From assembly GCA_963205155.1 (NCBI GenBank), contig CAUJJY010000145.1, forward strand, positions 1 to 11,611: DNA of 11,611 nucleotides. Reading direction: 5' to 3'. Positions 1-6,396 of the stretch are shown piece after piece. The notes below the pieces were generated by a model. The model was not told the DNA's origin. It saw nothing but the letters and a program-made list of their open reading frames with translations, and did not search any database. The translations under genes and the position numbers were made by a program. The stretch's first letter is position 1, and each line of letters begins with the position of its first letter. The DNA comes from Candidatus Zixiibacteriota bacterium. GTDB lineage: Bacteria > Zixibacteria > MSB-5A5 > CAIYYT01.

Positions 1-385
1 TACCTGCGCTGATGTCGACTCCACCGAAGAGGATGCTGTCAGGAATTTTATTGAGATTGACATGGAGATATCCGATACCGACAAAGCGGTTTATGGCGTC
101 ACCGTGTTCCATAACGTAAGGAGAGCTTGGCGCACTTGGACGAGTTCCATAGGGAGTAACCAACTCGAAAGATCCTGCCGAGTTGGAAAATGAGAATCCG
201 AGAGTCATGCCTTCAATTGGCATGCTGTTGGTGATATAGACTTCGAGAATATTGTCTTCACCGATATAGAGGACGTCGCTGCCGCCATTAAAATGGACGG
301 AGACGTCGAATGCGCCATGGGCGCTTGTGAAAGAAGAAACAATCAGGAACAGGGTAAAGACAAAAGTGCGTAGTGACGGGTACAT
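1..385 (-). CDS. Secreted protein of unknown function, N-terminal part (cut by window edge)
   Basis: About 128 codons are visible, reading leftwards from an ATG at 385, with no stop before the window edge, so the C-terminus is missing. The start is supported by a GGGGAT ribosome-binding sequence at 391-396 and by a clear signal peptide: MYPSLR, a hydrophobic core (FVFTLFLIV), then small residues ending near AHGA at about residue 25. The mature part begins FDVSVHFNGG and is rich in beta-prone segments (LYIGEDNILEVYITN, then GMTLGFSFSN), which suggests an extracellular beta-sandwich domain. From memory, similar IGxDNxLE...GMxLGF domains are common in dockerin-bearing secreted proteins of Zixibacteria-like genomes, so a C-terminal dockerin may lie outside the window. 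I cannot assign a function. It is divergent from the metal-efflux operon and shares a 219-nt intergenic region with it. Confidence 0.75.
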   Translation of the reverse strand, partial: MYPSLRTFVFTLFLIVSSFTSAHGAFDVSVHFNGGSDVLYIGEDNILEVYITNSMPIEGMTLGFSFSNSAGSFELVTPYGTRPSAPSSPYVMEHGDAINRFVGIGYLHVNLNKIPDSILFGGVDISAG

Positions 386-458
386 AATGCATCCCCAAAA
401 TTTGAGATTTTTCTAAGATGGCACACCGATAAGGTGGTGCGGCGGCTTGACAAGAAGA

Positions 459-464
459 ATTATA
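459..464 (-). promoter_or_regulatory. Candidate -10 box for the leftward secreted-protein gene
   Basis: The minus strand reads TATAAT from 464 to 459, which would give a leader of about 65 nt before the ATG at 385. No good -35 lies 16-18 bp upstream. A TTGACA on the minus strand at 501-496 is 31 bp away, which is too far. The assignment rests on the perfect -10 alone. Confidence 0.3.
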
Positions 465-509
465 GCCGTAAAAAGGTACGAAATAGGCCGAGAATTGTCA
501 ATGGTTAAG

Positions 510-540
510 TGTTCAGGGAATGAACAGGGGAAATTTCCTG
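510..540. promoter_or_regulatory. Pair of abutting palindromes, candidate operator upstream of the metal operon
   Basis: TGTTCA at 510-515 and TGAACA at 521-526 form a perfect inverted repeat with a 5-nt centre. It is followed directly by the perfect 10-bp palindrome GGAAATTTCC at 529-538. Together they lie just upstream of the -35 box at 558 and between two divergent genes. Neither is followed by a T-run, so they are not terminators. Paired dyads like this are typical of regulator binding sites, but short palindromes also occur by chance. No regulator gene is present in the window. Confidence 0.3.
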
Positions 541-557
541 GAGAATGATACTTGGAC

Positions 558-585
558 TTGAAAAATCCGACAAACTTGTTATATT
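558..585 (+). promoter_or_regulatory. Sigma70-type promoter of the metal-efflux operon
   Basis: TTGAAA at 558-563 and TATATT at 580-585 are separated by 16 bp. The predicted transcription start is near 591-592, leaving a very short leader containing AAGGA at 597-601 before the first ATG at 605. This is the only good promoter-like element upstream of the Cys-rich gene, and none is evident before the adaptor or pump genes, consistent with one operon. Confidence 0.55.
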
Positions 586-604
586 AACGGGAGTATAAGG
601 ATTA

Positions 605-898
605 ATGATGTTTACAAATAAGACTCGAATAATTGCTCTGTTGGTTGTGTTTGCTCTGATGCTCTCGGTGGGTTCAGCCCTGGCGACCGAATTCATCAGT
701 GAATGCGACGATTGTTGCGGTGAATCGACGTGCAACGATTGTGTTTTCTGCTGGTGTTGCAGCGTTGTGCCGGTGGCGGTTACGCCGGAATTTCGCGAGC
801 ACAAGGTGAATTTTGAAAGCGATATCATAGAAGTTGTTGTAGAGCAGAATTTCGAGTCGTTAAGCCTGGAACTGCTCGACCCCCCTCCTCGAACCTGA
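605..898 (+). CDS. Small exported cysteine-rich protein at the head of a metal-efflux operon
   Basis: This 97-residue protein has a basic N-terminus (NKTR), a hydrophobic core (IIALLVVFALML) and a signal-peptidase I site after ALA at residue 27, giving a mature protein of about 70 residues. Residues 34-52 hold eight cysteines: C34, C37, C38, C43, C46, C49, C51, C52. The rest is acidic and ends in a short Pro-rich tail. I do not recognise a family. The position directly before an RND adaptor and pump suggests a periplasmic metal-binding or metal-delivery protein, an analogue of CusF in role only. This is inference. The start is 605 or 608 (ATGATG); 608 is better spaced (6 nt) from AAGGA. A promoter lies at 558-585. 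The next gene starts 135 nt downstream. Confidence 0.7.
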   Translation: MMFTNKTRIIALLVVFALMLSVGSALATEFISECDDCCGESTCNDCVFCWCCSVVPVAVTPEFREHKVNFESDIIEVVVEQNFESLSLELLDPPPRT

Positions 899-970
899 CC
901 AATCCCCTATTCCATTCAGACAGAATAAACCGGGTGAGATAAGTCACTCGCGTTTCATGCAGTGTCATGC

Positions 971-985
971 GCCGGACGATCCGGC
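971..985. other. Short hairpin in the spacer between the Cys-rich gene and the adaptor gene
   Basis: GCCGGA and TCCGGC form a perfect 6-bp stem with a CGA loop. No T-run follows on either strand, so it does not look like a terminator. It lies in the 135-nt intergenic spacer 899-1033 and could be an RNA-processing or stability element of the operon transcript. A second, weaker dyad (ACTGT/ACAGT, 995-1010) follows. Confidence 0.3.
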
Positions 986-1033
986 ACAGAGGCAACTGTC
1001 GTTTAACAGTGTCAGCTTAGGCGAGGACCAATT

Positions 1034-2554
1034 ATGTCCACGAAATCGATAGTTCTATACTTAATCATAGCCGTGCTGGGGGTAAGTGTCGGTGTCTTGA
1101 CGACACTGACCTTGATGCCGGATTCGGCGGTTGAAGCCCATTCTGCCGATGACGAGCAAGGTGCTGTCGCTGCAGCAGCTGAGCACTCTGCGGATGATGG
1201 CCACGGCCATGGGATCGTGACAACCGGTGACGATTGGTGTGCGGAGCACCGGGTGCCGGAATCGCAGTGCACGTTGTGCCATCCCGAATTAATTGCCAAG
1301 TTCAAGGAATCAGGCGACTGGTGCGGTGGACACGGCATTCCGGAGTCGCACTGCCGGTTGTGCAATCCGGGGATTACTTTTCCTCAAGAGATGAAGATTG
1401 TCGCGACACCGGAGTTGTATGTGCGTCCGGATGTCTTCTTCCCCGCCAACGCCGGTCGCTGTGAGACGGATCGGGCGATCATACAGTTTGCTTCGGCGGA
1501 GACAGTGATGCGTGCCGGCGTCACGCTGGAGCCGGTGCTAAGTTCTGGAGAGTCCGGGGAAATTCTGGAGATTCCAGCGGAAGTTGTGTTTGATGAGACG
1601 AAAACGCAGGCGTTGACGGTTTCGATCCCGGCAACGGTGACACGATGGCTGCGTGAGGCCGGGACTTCAGTAACGACGCAAAGCCCCATTTGCGAAGTTG
1701 ATTCTCCGGAAATGGCGGCGATGCAGGCAGAGTATCTTGCGGTGCTCACCGAAGCCAATGTGGATCGACTCGGAAGCGAACGCGCCGATAGCCTGTATCG
1801 CGCGAATTTGATCAGCCGGTCGGAATTCGACGAGATCAAGGGCGAGGCGGCGATGACGCAGGCCCGGTTGGACGGTATTACGGGCCAATTGCGAGCGGCA
1901 GGAATGACCGATGGGCAAATCGAACAGATTTCAAGTCGGGGGGTGTCGTCGCGCTGGCAATTGTCAGCCGGGGTGAACGGCTCGTTGCTTGAGCGGCGCG
2001 CCACTTTGGGTGTGATGCTGGAAGCCGGCTCGACTATTGCTACGGTTGGTGATGCCGATGCGCTGTGGATCCAAGGACATGTGCGCGAACGGGATGCGAA
2101 CGGCATTGCGGTCGGTCAAACGATCGAGTTTGCATCGGATGGAAGAGCGCTGGATCGAGCTCGCGGCGAAGTGTTCTGGGTTGCGCAGTACATCGATCCA
2201 CAGACGCGGACGGTCATGGTGCGGGCAAGACTTGAGAACGCGAAGGGATTGGCAAGAGCCAATCGGTTTGGGCGGATGCTGGTGAGCAACGCAAGCGAAT
2301 CAAGCGCGCTGCTTATTCCAAAGGATGCAGTGCAATGGGAAGGCTGTTGCAATGTGGTGTTTGTTGCTGCGGGAGAGAACAAATTCCAGCCGCACAAAGT
2401 GGCGGTTGAGCGCGGAGATCGCTCGCACTACCGGGTGAGTTCGGGAGTACAGGCGGGCGAAATGGTTGTGGTCGGCGGCAGTTACCTGCTGAAGACAGAA
2501 TTGATGAAGGGCAGCATGGGCACCGGTTGTTGCGGCCTTGAGCCGGAACTGTAG
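1034..2554 (+). CDS. RND efflux periplasmic adaptor (CusB/CzcB-like) with Cys/His-rich N-terminal extension
   Basis: This 506-residue membrane-fusion protein is predicted to link an inner-membrane RND pump to an outer-membrane channel. The start is supported by GAGGA at 1023-1027, 6 nt before the ATG. Residues 6-28 are a hydrophobic anchor or signal. Residues 36-60 are His/Asp-rich with HGHG at 57-60. Two copies of a WC-x2-H-x2-PES-x-C-x-L-C-x-P unit follow at 67-84 and 95-112, with a 28-residue period. The barrel-sandwich and alpha-hairpin regions come next (for example SPEMAAMQAEYLAVL and LISRSEFDEIKGEA), then beta-barrel and membrane-proximal domains. Cys pairs occur at 438-439 and 499-500, the latter near the C-terminus. 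At 506 residues it is longer than classical CusB because of the extension. The stop is 7 nt before the pump start, so translation is probably coupled. The His/Cys extension probably binds metal in the periplasm (inference). Metal specificity is not determined. Confidence 0.9.
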   Translation: MSTKSIVLYLIIAVLGVSVGVLTTLTLMPDSAVEAHSADDEQGAVAAAAEHSADDGHGHGIVTTGDDWCAEHRVPESQCTLCHPELIAKFKESGDWCGGHGIPESHCRLCNPGITFPQEMKIVATPELYVRPDVFFPANAGRCETDRAIIQFASAETVMRAGVTLEPVLSSGESGEILEIPAEVVFDETKTQALTVSIPATVTRWLREAGTSVTTQSPICEVDSPEMAAMQAEYLAVLTEANVDRLGSERADSLYRANLISRSEFDEIKGEAAMTQARLDGITGQLRAAGMTDGQIEQISSRGVSSRWQLSAGVNGSLLERRATLGVMLEAGSTIATVGDADALWIQGHVRERDANGIAVGQTIEFASDGRALDRARGEVFWVAQYIDPQTRTVMVRARLENAKGLARANRFGRMLVSNASESSALLIPKDAVQWEGCCNVVFVAAGENKFQPHKVAVERGDRSHYRVSSGVQAGEMVVVGGSYLLKTELMKGSMGTGCCGLEPEL

Positions 2555-2561
2555 AATCACG

Positions 2562-5500
2562 ATGCTGCAAAAATTGATTGAATTTACAATTCGGCGGCGC
2601 TGGTTTGTCCTGTGCGCGGCCGGATTGATGGTGATTATCGGGGCCGTCGCGCTGTTCGAACTTCCCTTTGATGCGTTCCCCGATACCACACCAGTGATGG
2701 TGCAGGTCAATGTGTCGGCGCCGGGATGGACGCCGGACGAGATTGAGCGACAGGTTACGTTTCCGGTTGAACGCGAGTTGTCGGGGCTTTCCGGGCTGAC
2801 GGAGGTCCGCTCCGTTTCCAAGTTCGGTCTGTCGCAAGTGAACCTGATATTCAGCGACGACATCGATATCTATCTCGCAAGGCAGCAGGCATCCGAGCGG
2901 TTGCTTTCGGTGGTATTGCCGGACGGAGTTGAGCCGCCGCGACTCGGGCCGGTGTCGACCGGCTTGGGGGAGATATTCCATTATGTCGTCATATCCAAAA
3001 GTGGGGACGCCACCGAAGCGCGGACGGTGCAGGATTGGATCATCAAGCCGCAAATGCAGTCGGTACCGGGTGTGGCGGAGATCAACGGCTGGGGCGGATT
3101 CGAAAAGCAGTATCACATTCTCATTGATCCGAATCGATTAGCGCAATACGATCTCACGCTGACGGCAGTGATTGAAGGATTACAAGATGGGCTGCGCAAT
3201 GTCGCTGGCGGACAGATGGTACGGGCCGGCGAGCAGACACTGGTTCAGGGCGTCGGGAATATCGGCAATCGCAAGCAGATCGAGCAGTTGGTGGTCGAGA
3301 CGCGTGATGATGTTCCGATTCAGGTACAAGATATTGCTGATGTCGTGATCGGCCATGAAATTCGCCGGGGCGCGGCAAGTTTCCAGGGCAACGGTGAGGT
3401 CGTGCTGGGATTGGGATTCATGATCACGGGCGGCAACTCGCATCAGGTCGCGGAAGAGATGAATGCCCGGCTGGAGGAGATCAAGTCTTCCCTGCCGGAG
3501 GGAATCGAAGTCAGATCGACCTACGTGCGCACAAAGCTGGTGGATGATGTGTTGCGGACGGTCGAACACAATCTGCTGATGGGCGCCGCGCTGGTGGTGG
3601 CGATTCTGTTCTTGTTTTTGGGAAATCTGCGGGCGGGGCTGATTGTTGCCTCGGCCATTCCCCTATCGATGATGTTTGCGTTCGACATGATGTCGCGAGT
3701 GGGAATCATCGGCAGTTTGATGAGTCTGGGCGCGATCGATTTCGGGCTCGCTGTAGACAATGCCGTGATCCAGGTCGAAAACGCTGTGCAGCGATTGAGC
3801 CAGGCGAATGGCGCCAAGAGCCGCTTCGATGTGATTCGCGATGCGATCATGGAAGTGCGCAAACCGACGCTATTTGGTGAACTGATTATCATCTTGGTAT
3901 ACTTGCCGGTGCTGACGCTTCAAGGTGTAGAAGGCAAGATGTTCCGGCCGATGGCGCTGACGGTTGTGTTTGTGTTGGTTGGGTCTTTGATCTTGTCGTT
4001 CACAGTGATTCCGGCACTGATTGCGTTATTCATGACGAAACCAATCAAGGAACGGGAGCCGATTCTGATTGTCTGGGCAAAGCGCCTCTATCGTCCAATC
4101 ATCAATTTCGCATTGGAGAATCGCGCGGCGATGTTGACGATGACAGCTTTGACACTCGCATTGGGGACGCTAATGTTTTTACGGCTGGGATCGGAGTTTA
4201 TTCCGCGCCTCGGCGAAGGGACAATAGCCGTTAACATCATTCGGCTGGCAGGAATTGATGTCAACGAGTCAGTCAAGAACAACACCAATATCGAAAAGAT
4301 CGTACTGGAGAAGTTTCCAGCCGAGGTGGATCACGTGTGGACGCGTGTCGGCTCGGCGGAGTTGGCGACGGACCCGATGGGACTGGAGTTGAGCGACTTA
4401 TTTATTACGCTCAAACCACGCAGCGAATGGACGCGCGCCGGAACACAAGCGGAGTTGGTCCAACTGATCGACACGGAACTGGCGGAGATTCCGGGAATGA
4501 AGCGAGTGTTTACGCAACCGATTGAAATGCGGGTAAACGAGATGATTGCCGGAATACGGGGAGATGTTGGCATCAAGATCTTCGGAGATGATCTGGAGCT
4601 TCTGGAGACGAAGGCGGAAGAAATAGCCGTGCTGTTGGAATCGATACCGGGAAGCGCAGATATCACGGTCGAGCAGTTGATCGGACAGCCACAGCTGCGG
4701 TTGGAGCTGGATCGCGAGCAGTTGTCCCGGTACGGATTGCCGGCAACGGAGGCGTTGAATTTTATTGAAAGTATGGGTGGGATTCGTGTCGGTGAAGTTT
4801 TTGAAGGGCAACAGCGATTCGATTTGATGATCCGGATGGATTCGAGTTATGCCGGCGTGCCGGAAGATATCGAGCGGATTCCGGTAAAAGCGGGCAAGGC
4901 GATTCTAACTCTGGACGAACTCGTGAAGCCGAGGATCGATCGCGGGTATTCGACCATTACCCGTGAGTGGGGCAAACGCCGCGCGGTTGTTCAGTGCAAT
5001 GTCCGCGGGCGGGATGTCGGCACGTTTGTGGATGAAGTCCGCGACCGCATTAGCGAAAAGATCAAGTTCGAGCCGGGGTACTTTGTCCGCTTCGGCGGGC
5101 AATTTGAGAATATGGAGCGAGCGCGGACGCGGCTGGCGATTGTCGTGCCGATAGCGTTGCTGTTGATTTTCGGGCTGTTGTACTGGACATATTCGTCGGT
5201 AAGAGATGCGATATTGATATTTACCGGAGTACCGTTGGCGGCGGTTGGTGGAGTACTGGCTCTGTGGGTGCGAGACATGCCGTTTTCGATTTCCGCGGGA
5301 GTTGGCTTCATCGCATTGTCGGGCGTAGCGGTATTAAATGGATTGGTGCTGGTTTCGACGATCAAGCGGCAACGGTCGGAAGGTGCGGACCTGTTGACAG
5401 CGGTTCGCAACAGCAGTGAGTCACGGCTTAGACCGGTACTGATGACTGCGCTGGTGGCGGCGTTCGGTTTTATCCCGATGGCGTTGTCGGCGGGAGTAGG

Positions 5501-5627
5501 CGCCGAGGTGCAACGGCCGTTGGCAACAGTCGTGATTGGCGGGATCTTGACTTCGACGGGTTTGACGCTGGTGATATTGCCGGTGTTGTATTCGATATTT
5601 GGCGGAGGGAGCAAGAGCGAGGGATAG
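2562..5627 (+). CDS. Heavy-metal efflux RND transporter, CzcA/CusA family
   Basis: This 1021-residue inner-membrane proton/metal antiporter has the usual family length. The ATG at 2562 gives the canonical start MLQKLIEFTIRRRWFVL; a longer TTG start at 2538 would overlap the adaptor gene. The order is TM1 (about 13-32), porter domain, TM block, second porter domain, TM block. The family hallmark in TM4 is DFGLAVDNAVIQVEN, with acidic residues D393, D399 and E406 expected in proton coupling. The porter segment RVNEMIAGIRG carries E660, and GLELSD carries L610. As I recall CusA, these positions hold copper-binding methionines, so this pump is closer to CzcA-type divalent-cation exporters (Zn, Co, Cd). 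That specificity is inference. No Shine-Dalgarno is evident; the 7-nt gap suggests coupling to the adaptor. No outer-membrane channel gene follows, so a channel would have to come from elsewhere. Confidence 0.95.
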   Translation: MLQKLIEFTIRRRWFVLCAAGLMVIIGAVALFELPFDAFPDTTPVMVQVNVSAPGWTPDEIERQVTFPVERELSGLSGLTEVRSVSKFGLSQVNLIFSDDIDIYLARQQASERLLSVVLPDGVEPPRLGPVSTGLGEIFHYVVISKSGDATEARTVQDWIIKPQMQSVPGVAEINGWGGFEKQYHILIDPNRLAQYDLTLTAVIEGLQDGLRNVAGGQMVRAGEQTLVQGVGNIGNRKQIEQLVVETRDDVPIQVQDIADVVIGHEIRRGAASFQGNGEVVLGLGFMITGGNSHQVAEEMNARLEEIKSSLPEGIEVRSTYVRTKLVDDVLRTVEHNLLMGAALVVAILFLFLGNLRAGLIVASAIPLSMMFAFDMMSRVGIIGSLMSLGAIDFGLAVDNAVIQVENAVQRLSQANGAKSRFDVIRDAIMEVRKPTLFGELIIILVYLPVLTLQGVEGKMFRPMALTVVFVLVGSLILSFTVIPALIALFMTKPIKEREPILIVWAKRLYRPIINFALENRAAMLTMTALTLALGTLMFLRLGSEFIPRLGEGTIAVNIIRLAGIDVNESVKNNTNIEKIVLEKFPAEVDHVWTRVGSAELATDPMGLELSDLFITLKPRSEWTRAGTQAELVQLIDTELAEIPGMKRVFTQPIEMRVNEMIAGIRGDVGIKIFGDDLELLETKAEEIAVLLESIPGSADITVEQLIGQPQLRLELDREQLSRYGLPATEALNFIESMGGIRVGEVFEGQQRFDLMIRMDSSYAGVPEDIERIPVKAGKAILTLDELVKPRIDRGYSTITREWGKRRAVVQCNVRGRDVGTFVDEVRDRISEKIKFEPGYFVRFGGQFENMERARTRLAIVVPIALLLIFGLLYWTYSSVRDAILIFTGVPLAAVGGVLALWVRDMPFSISAGVGFIALSGVAVLNGLVLVSTIKRQRSEGADLLTAVRNSSESRLRPVLMTALVAAFGFIPMALSAGVGAEVQRPLATVVIGGILTSTGLTLVILPVLYSIFGGGSKSEG

Positions 5628-5682
5628 CGGGCGTTCGCGCGAAGGATTAGGGACCCGATGTACTTACGGCGTCTTGATCGTC

Positions 5683-5759
5683 GTCACTCTGGGTTCGTCT
5701 GCGGAAGAGTCTGTGACAAGACTCGAAGCCAACAGATCTTTCGCTACGCTCAGGATGAC
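5683..5759. repeat. REP/BIME-like inverted-repeat element
   Basis: Left arm 5683-5714 and right arm 5732-5759 are imperfect inverted copies of one another, separated by a 17-nt loop. Read inward, both start GTCA, continue with a CTCTG or TCCTG core, then a GCGrAAGA block, and end TCTGT. Small indels separate the arms. The right arm translates as SFATLRMT, a peptide I recall as a frequent spurious product of dispersed intergenic repeats (TGTCATCCTGAGCG...) in many environmental genomes. The element lies in the noncoding gap between the pump gene and the convergent tRNA, as expected of REP-type elements. Whether it is dispersed in this genome cannot be seen here. Confidence 0.5.
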
Positions 5760-5860
5760 AAAATTGAGGAGTTTCTCAAGTATCGCCAATGGGAGTGAAA
5801 CGCAAGAATTACTGTCGTTCAAGAAGACGATTACGTGGATCTGTGGAAATGCCAAAGGGG

Positions 5861-5902
5861 TAAATAAACAATCCCGCCTGGTCAAGTTACCGGGCGGGAT
5901 TG
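5861..5902 (-). terminator. Intrinsic terminator downstream of tRNA-Gln
   Basis: CAATCCCGCC at 5869-5878 pairs perfectly with GGCGGGATTG at 5893-5902. Four more pairs, including one G-T wobble, extend the stem to 14 bp with a 6-nt loop (5883-5888). On the minus strand the stem is followed by TTTATTTA (5868-5861). It lies 10 nt past the 3' end of the tRNA. On the plus strand it is followed by AATTTCT, so weak bidirectional use for the pump operon is possible. Confidence 0.8.
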
Positions 5903-5912
5903 AATTTCTAAA

Positions 5913-5984
5913 CAGGGGTGCCAGGATTCGAACCTGGGAATGGCAGAACCAAAATCTGCTGACTTACCACTTGTCGACACCCCT
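5913..5984 (-). tRNA. tRNA-Gln (anticodon UUG)
   Basis: The minus strand folds into a full cloverleaf of 72 nt. The acceptor stem AGGGGTG pairs with CACCCCT, the D-arm is GAC/GTC with an AAGTGGTAA loop, and the anticodon stem GCAGA/TCTGC carries loop TTTTGGT with anticodon TTG at 5952-5950. The T-arm CCAGG/CCTGG has loop TTCGAAT. The discriminator base is G (5913), as expected for Gln. The 3' CCA is not encoded (the genome continues TT) and must be added by nucleotidyltransferase. It reads CAA, and probably CAG by wobble. It has its own promoter (5997-6025) and terminator. Confidence 0.95.
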
Positions 5985-5996
5985 ATTTCGGAGGGC

Positions 5997-6025
5997 ATTA
6001 TAAAAAGTTAGCGGCTAAGAGTCAA
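5997..6025 (-). promoter_or_regulatory. Strong promoter of tRNA-Gln, nested in the spoVG terminator
   Basis: On the minus strand, TTGACT (6025-6020) and the consensus TATAAT (6002-5997) are separated by exactly 17 bp. The predicted start is near 5990, giving a 5' leader of about 6 nt before the mature tRNA end at 5984. The -35 hexamer spans the loop and one side of the stem of the terminator hairpin 6011-6039, and the terminator T-run lies in the promoter spacer. Confidence 0.75.
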
Positions 6026-6039
6026 TGACTCTTAGCCGC
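6002..6039 (-). terminator. Intrinsic terminator of the spoVG transcript
   Basis: GCGGCTAAGAGTC (6011-6023) and GACTCTTAGCCGC (6027-6039) form a perfect 13-bp stem with a 3-nt loop. On the minus strand it is followed after 4 nt by TTTTT (6006-6002). It lies 39 nt past the spoVG stop. It overlaps the tRNA-Gln promoter, so it both ends the upstream transcript and carries the -35 region of the next one. Confidence 0.8.
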
Positions 6040-6078
6040 GCAAGCGAAGGATTTTGTCGGCTGTCGACGGAGACAGCG

Positions 6079-6363
6079 TCAACCTTCGGAGGTCGCCACC
6101 GCGCCGGTCTCTTCGAGTTCCTTCTCGTAGGCGGCGAGGACGCGATCTTCGATCAGTCGGCGCGCCTCATTGTTGACAGGATGCGCAATGTCCTGGTGAG
6201 TCCCATCGGGACGTTTGCGCGACGGCATACTGACGAAATAGCCGGTCTTGCCGTTGATGACCTTGAGTCCCCTCACCACAAACTGATTGTCGAATGTGAT
6301 GTTGACGAAGGCTTTGAGCTTGTCCTCGTTCTTGAGAGTTACCCGAATGTCAGTGATTTCCAT
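6079..6363 (-). CDS. spoVG: SpoVG family regulatory protein
   Basis: This 94-residue protein begins MEITDIRVTL and contains the family signatures AFVNITFDNQFVVRGLKVI, then YFVSMPSRKRPDG and DIAHPVNNEARRLIEDRVL. It matches the usual SpoVG length of about 85-100 residues. SpoVG proteins are small beta-rich dimers with a C-terminal helix that bind DNA or RNA. They are known from Bacillus septation and sporulation control, but occur widely in non-sporulating bacteria, where they act as global or post-transcriptional regulators. Sporulation is not implied here. Translation starts after a strong Shine-Dalgarno (GGGAGGTAGGA) just upstream of the ATG at 6363. It follows ispE by 33 nt, is probably cotranscribed with it, and ends at the hairpin terminator 6002-6039. 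Confidence 0.95.
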   Translation of the reverse strand: MEITDIRVTLKNEDKLKAFVNITFDNQFVVRGLKVINGKTGYFVSMPSRKRPDGTHQDIAHPVNNEARRLIEDRVLAAYEKELEETGAVATSEG

Positions 6364-6396
6364 GTCCTACCTCCCAGAGCATTACCGTCGATGTCT

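Noticed and set aside
421..440. GCACACC/GGTGGTGC dyad in the leader of the leftward gene as a terminator or riboswitch stem
   Set aside because: It needs a bulge, has no T-run and has no further conserved structure around it.
447..452. Plus-strand TTGACA as a -35 box for the metal operon
   Set aside because: No -10-like hexamer lies 15-19 bp downstream, and it is more than 130 nt from the proposed start site.
1384..2106. Long minus-strand open frame of 240 codons opposite the adaptor gene
   Set aside because: It is Ser/Arg/Thr-rich without recognisable motifs and lies entirely antisense to a well-supported gene, as expected of a codon-bias shadow.
2538..2561. TTG start for the RND pump, 24 nt upstream of the ATG
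   Set aside because: It would add eight residues and overlap the adaptor gene. The family's usual N-terminus begins at the ATG at 2562.
5599..6003. Open frame of about 134 codons overlapping the pump stop and running through the tRNA
   Set aside because: It crosses the inverted-repeat element, both arms of a terminator and the antisense of tRNA-Gln. It has no Shine-Dalgarno, and its SFATLRMT stretch is the typical translation of a noncoding repeat.
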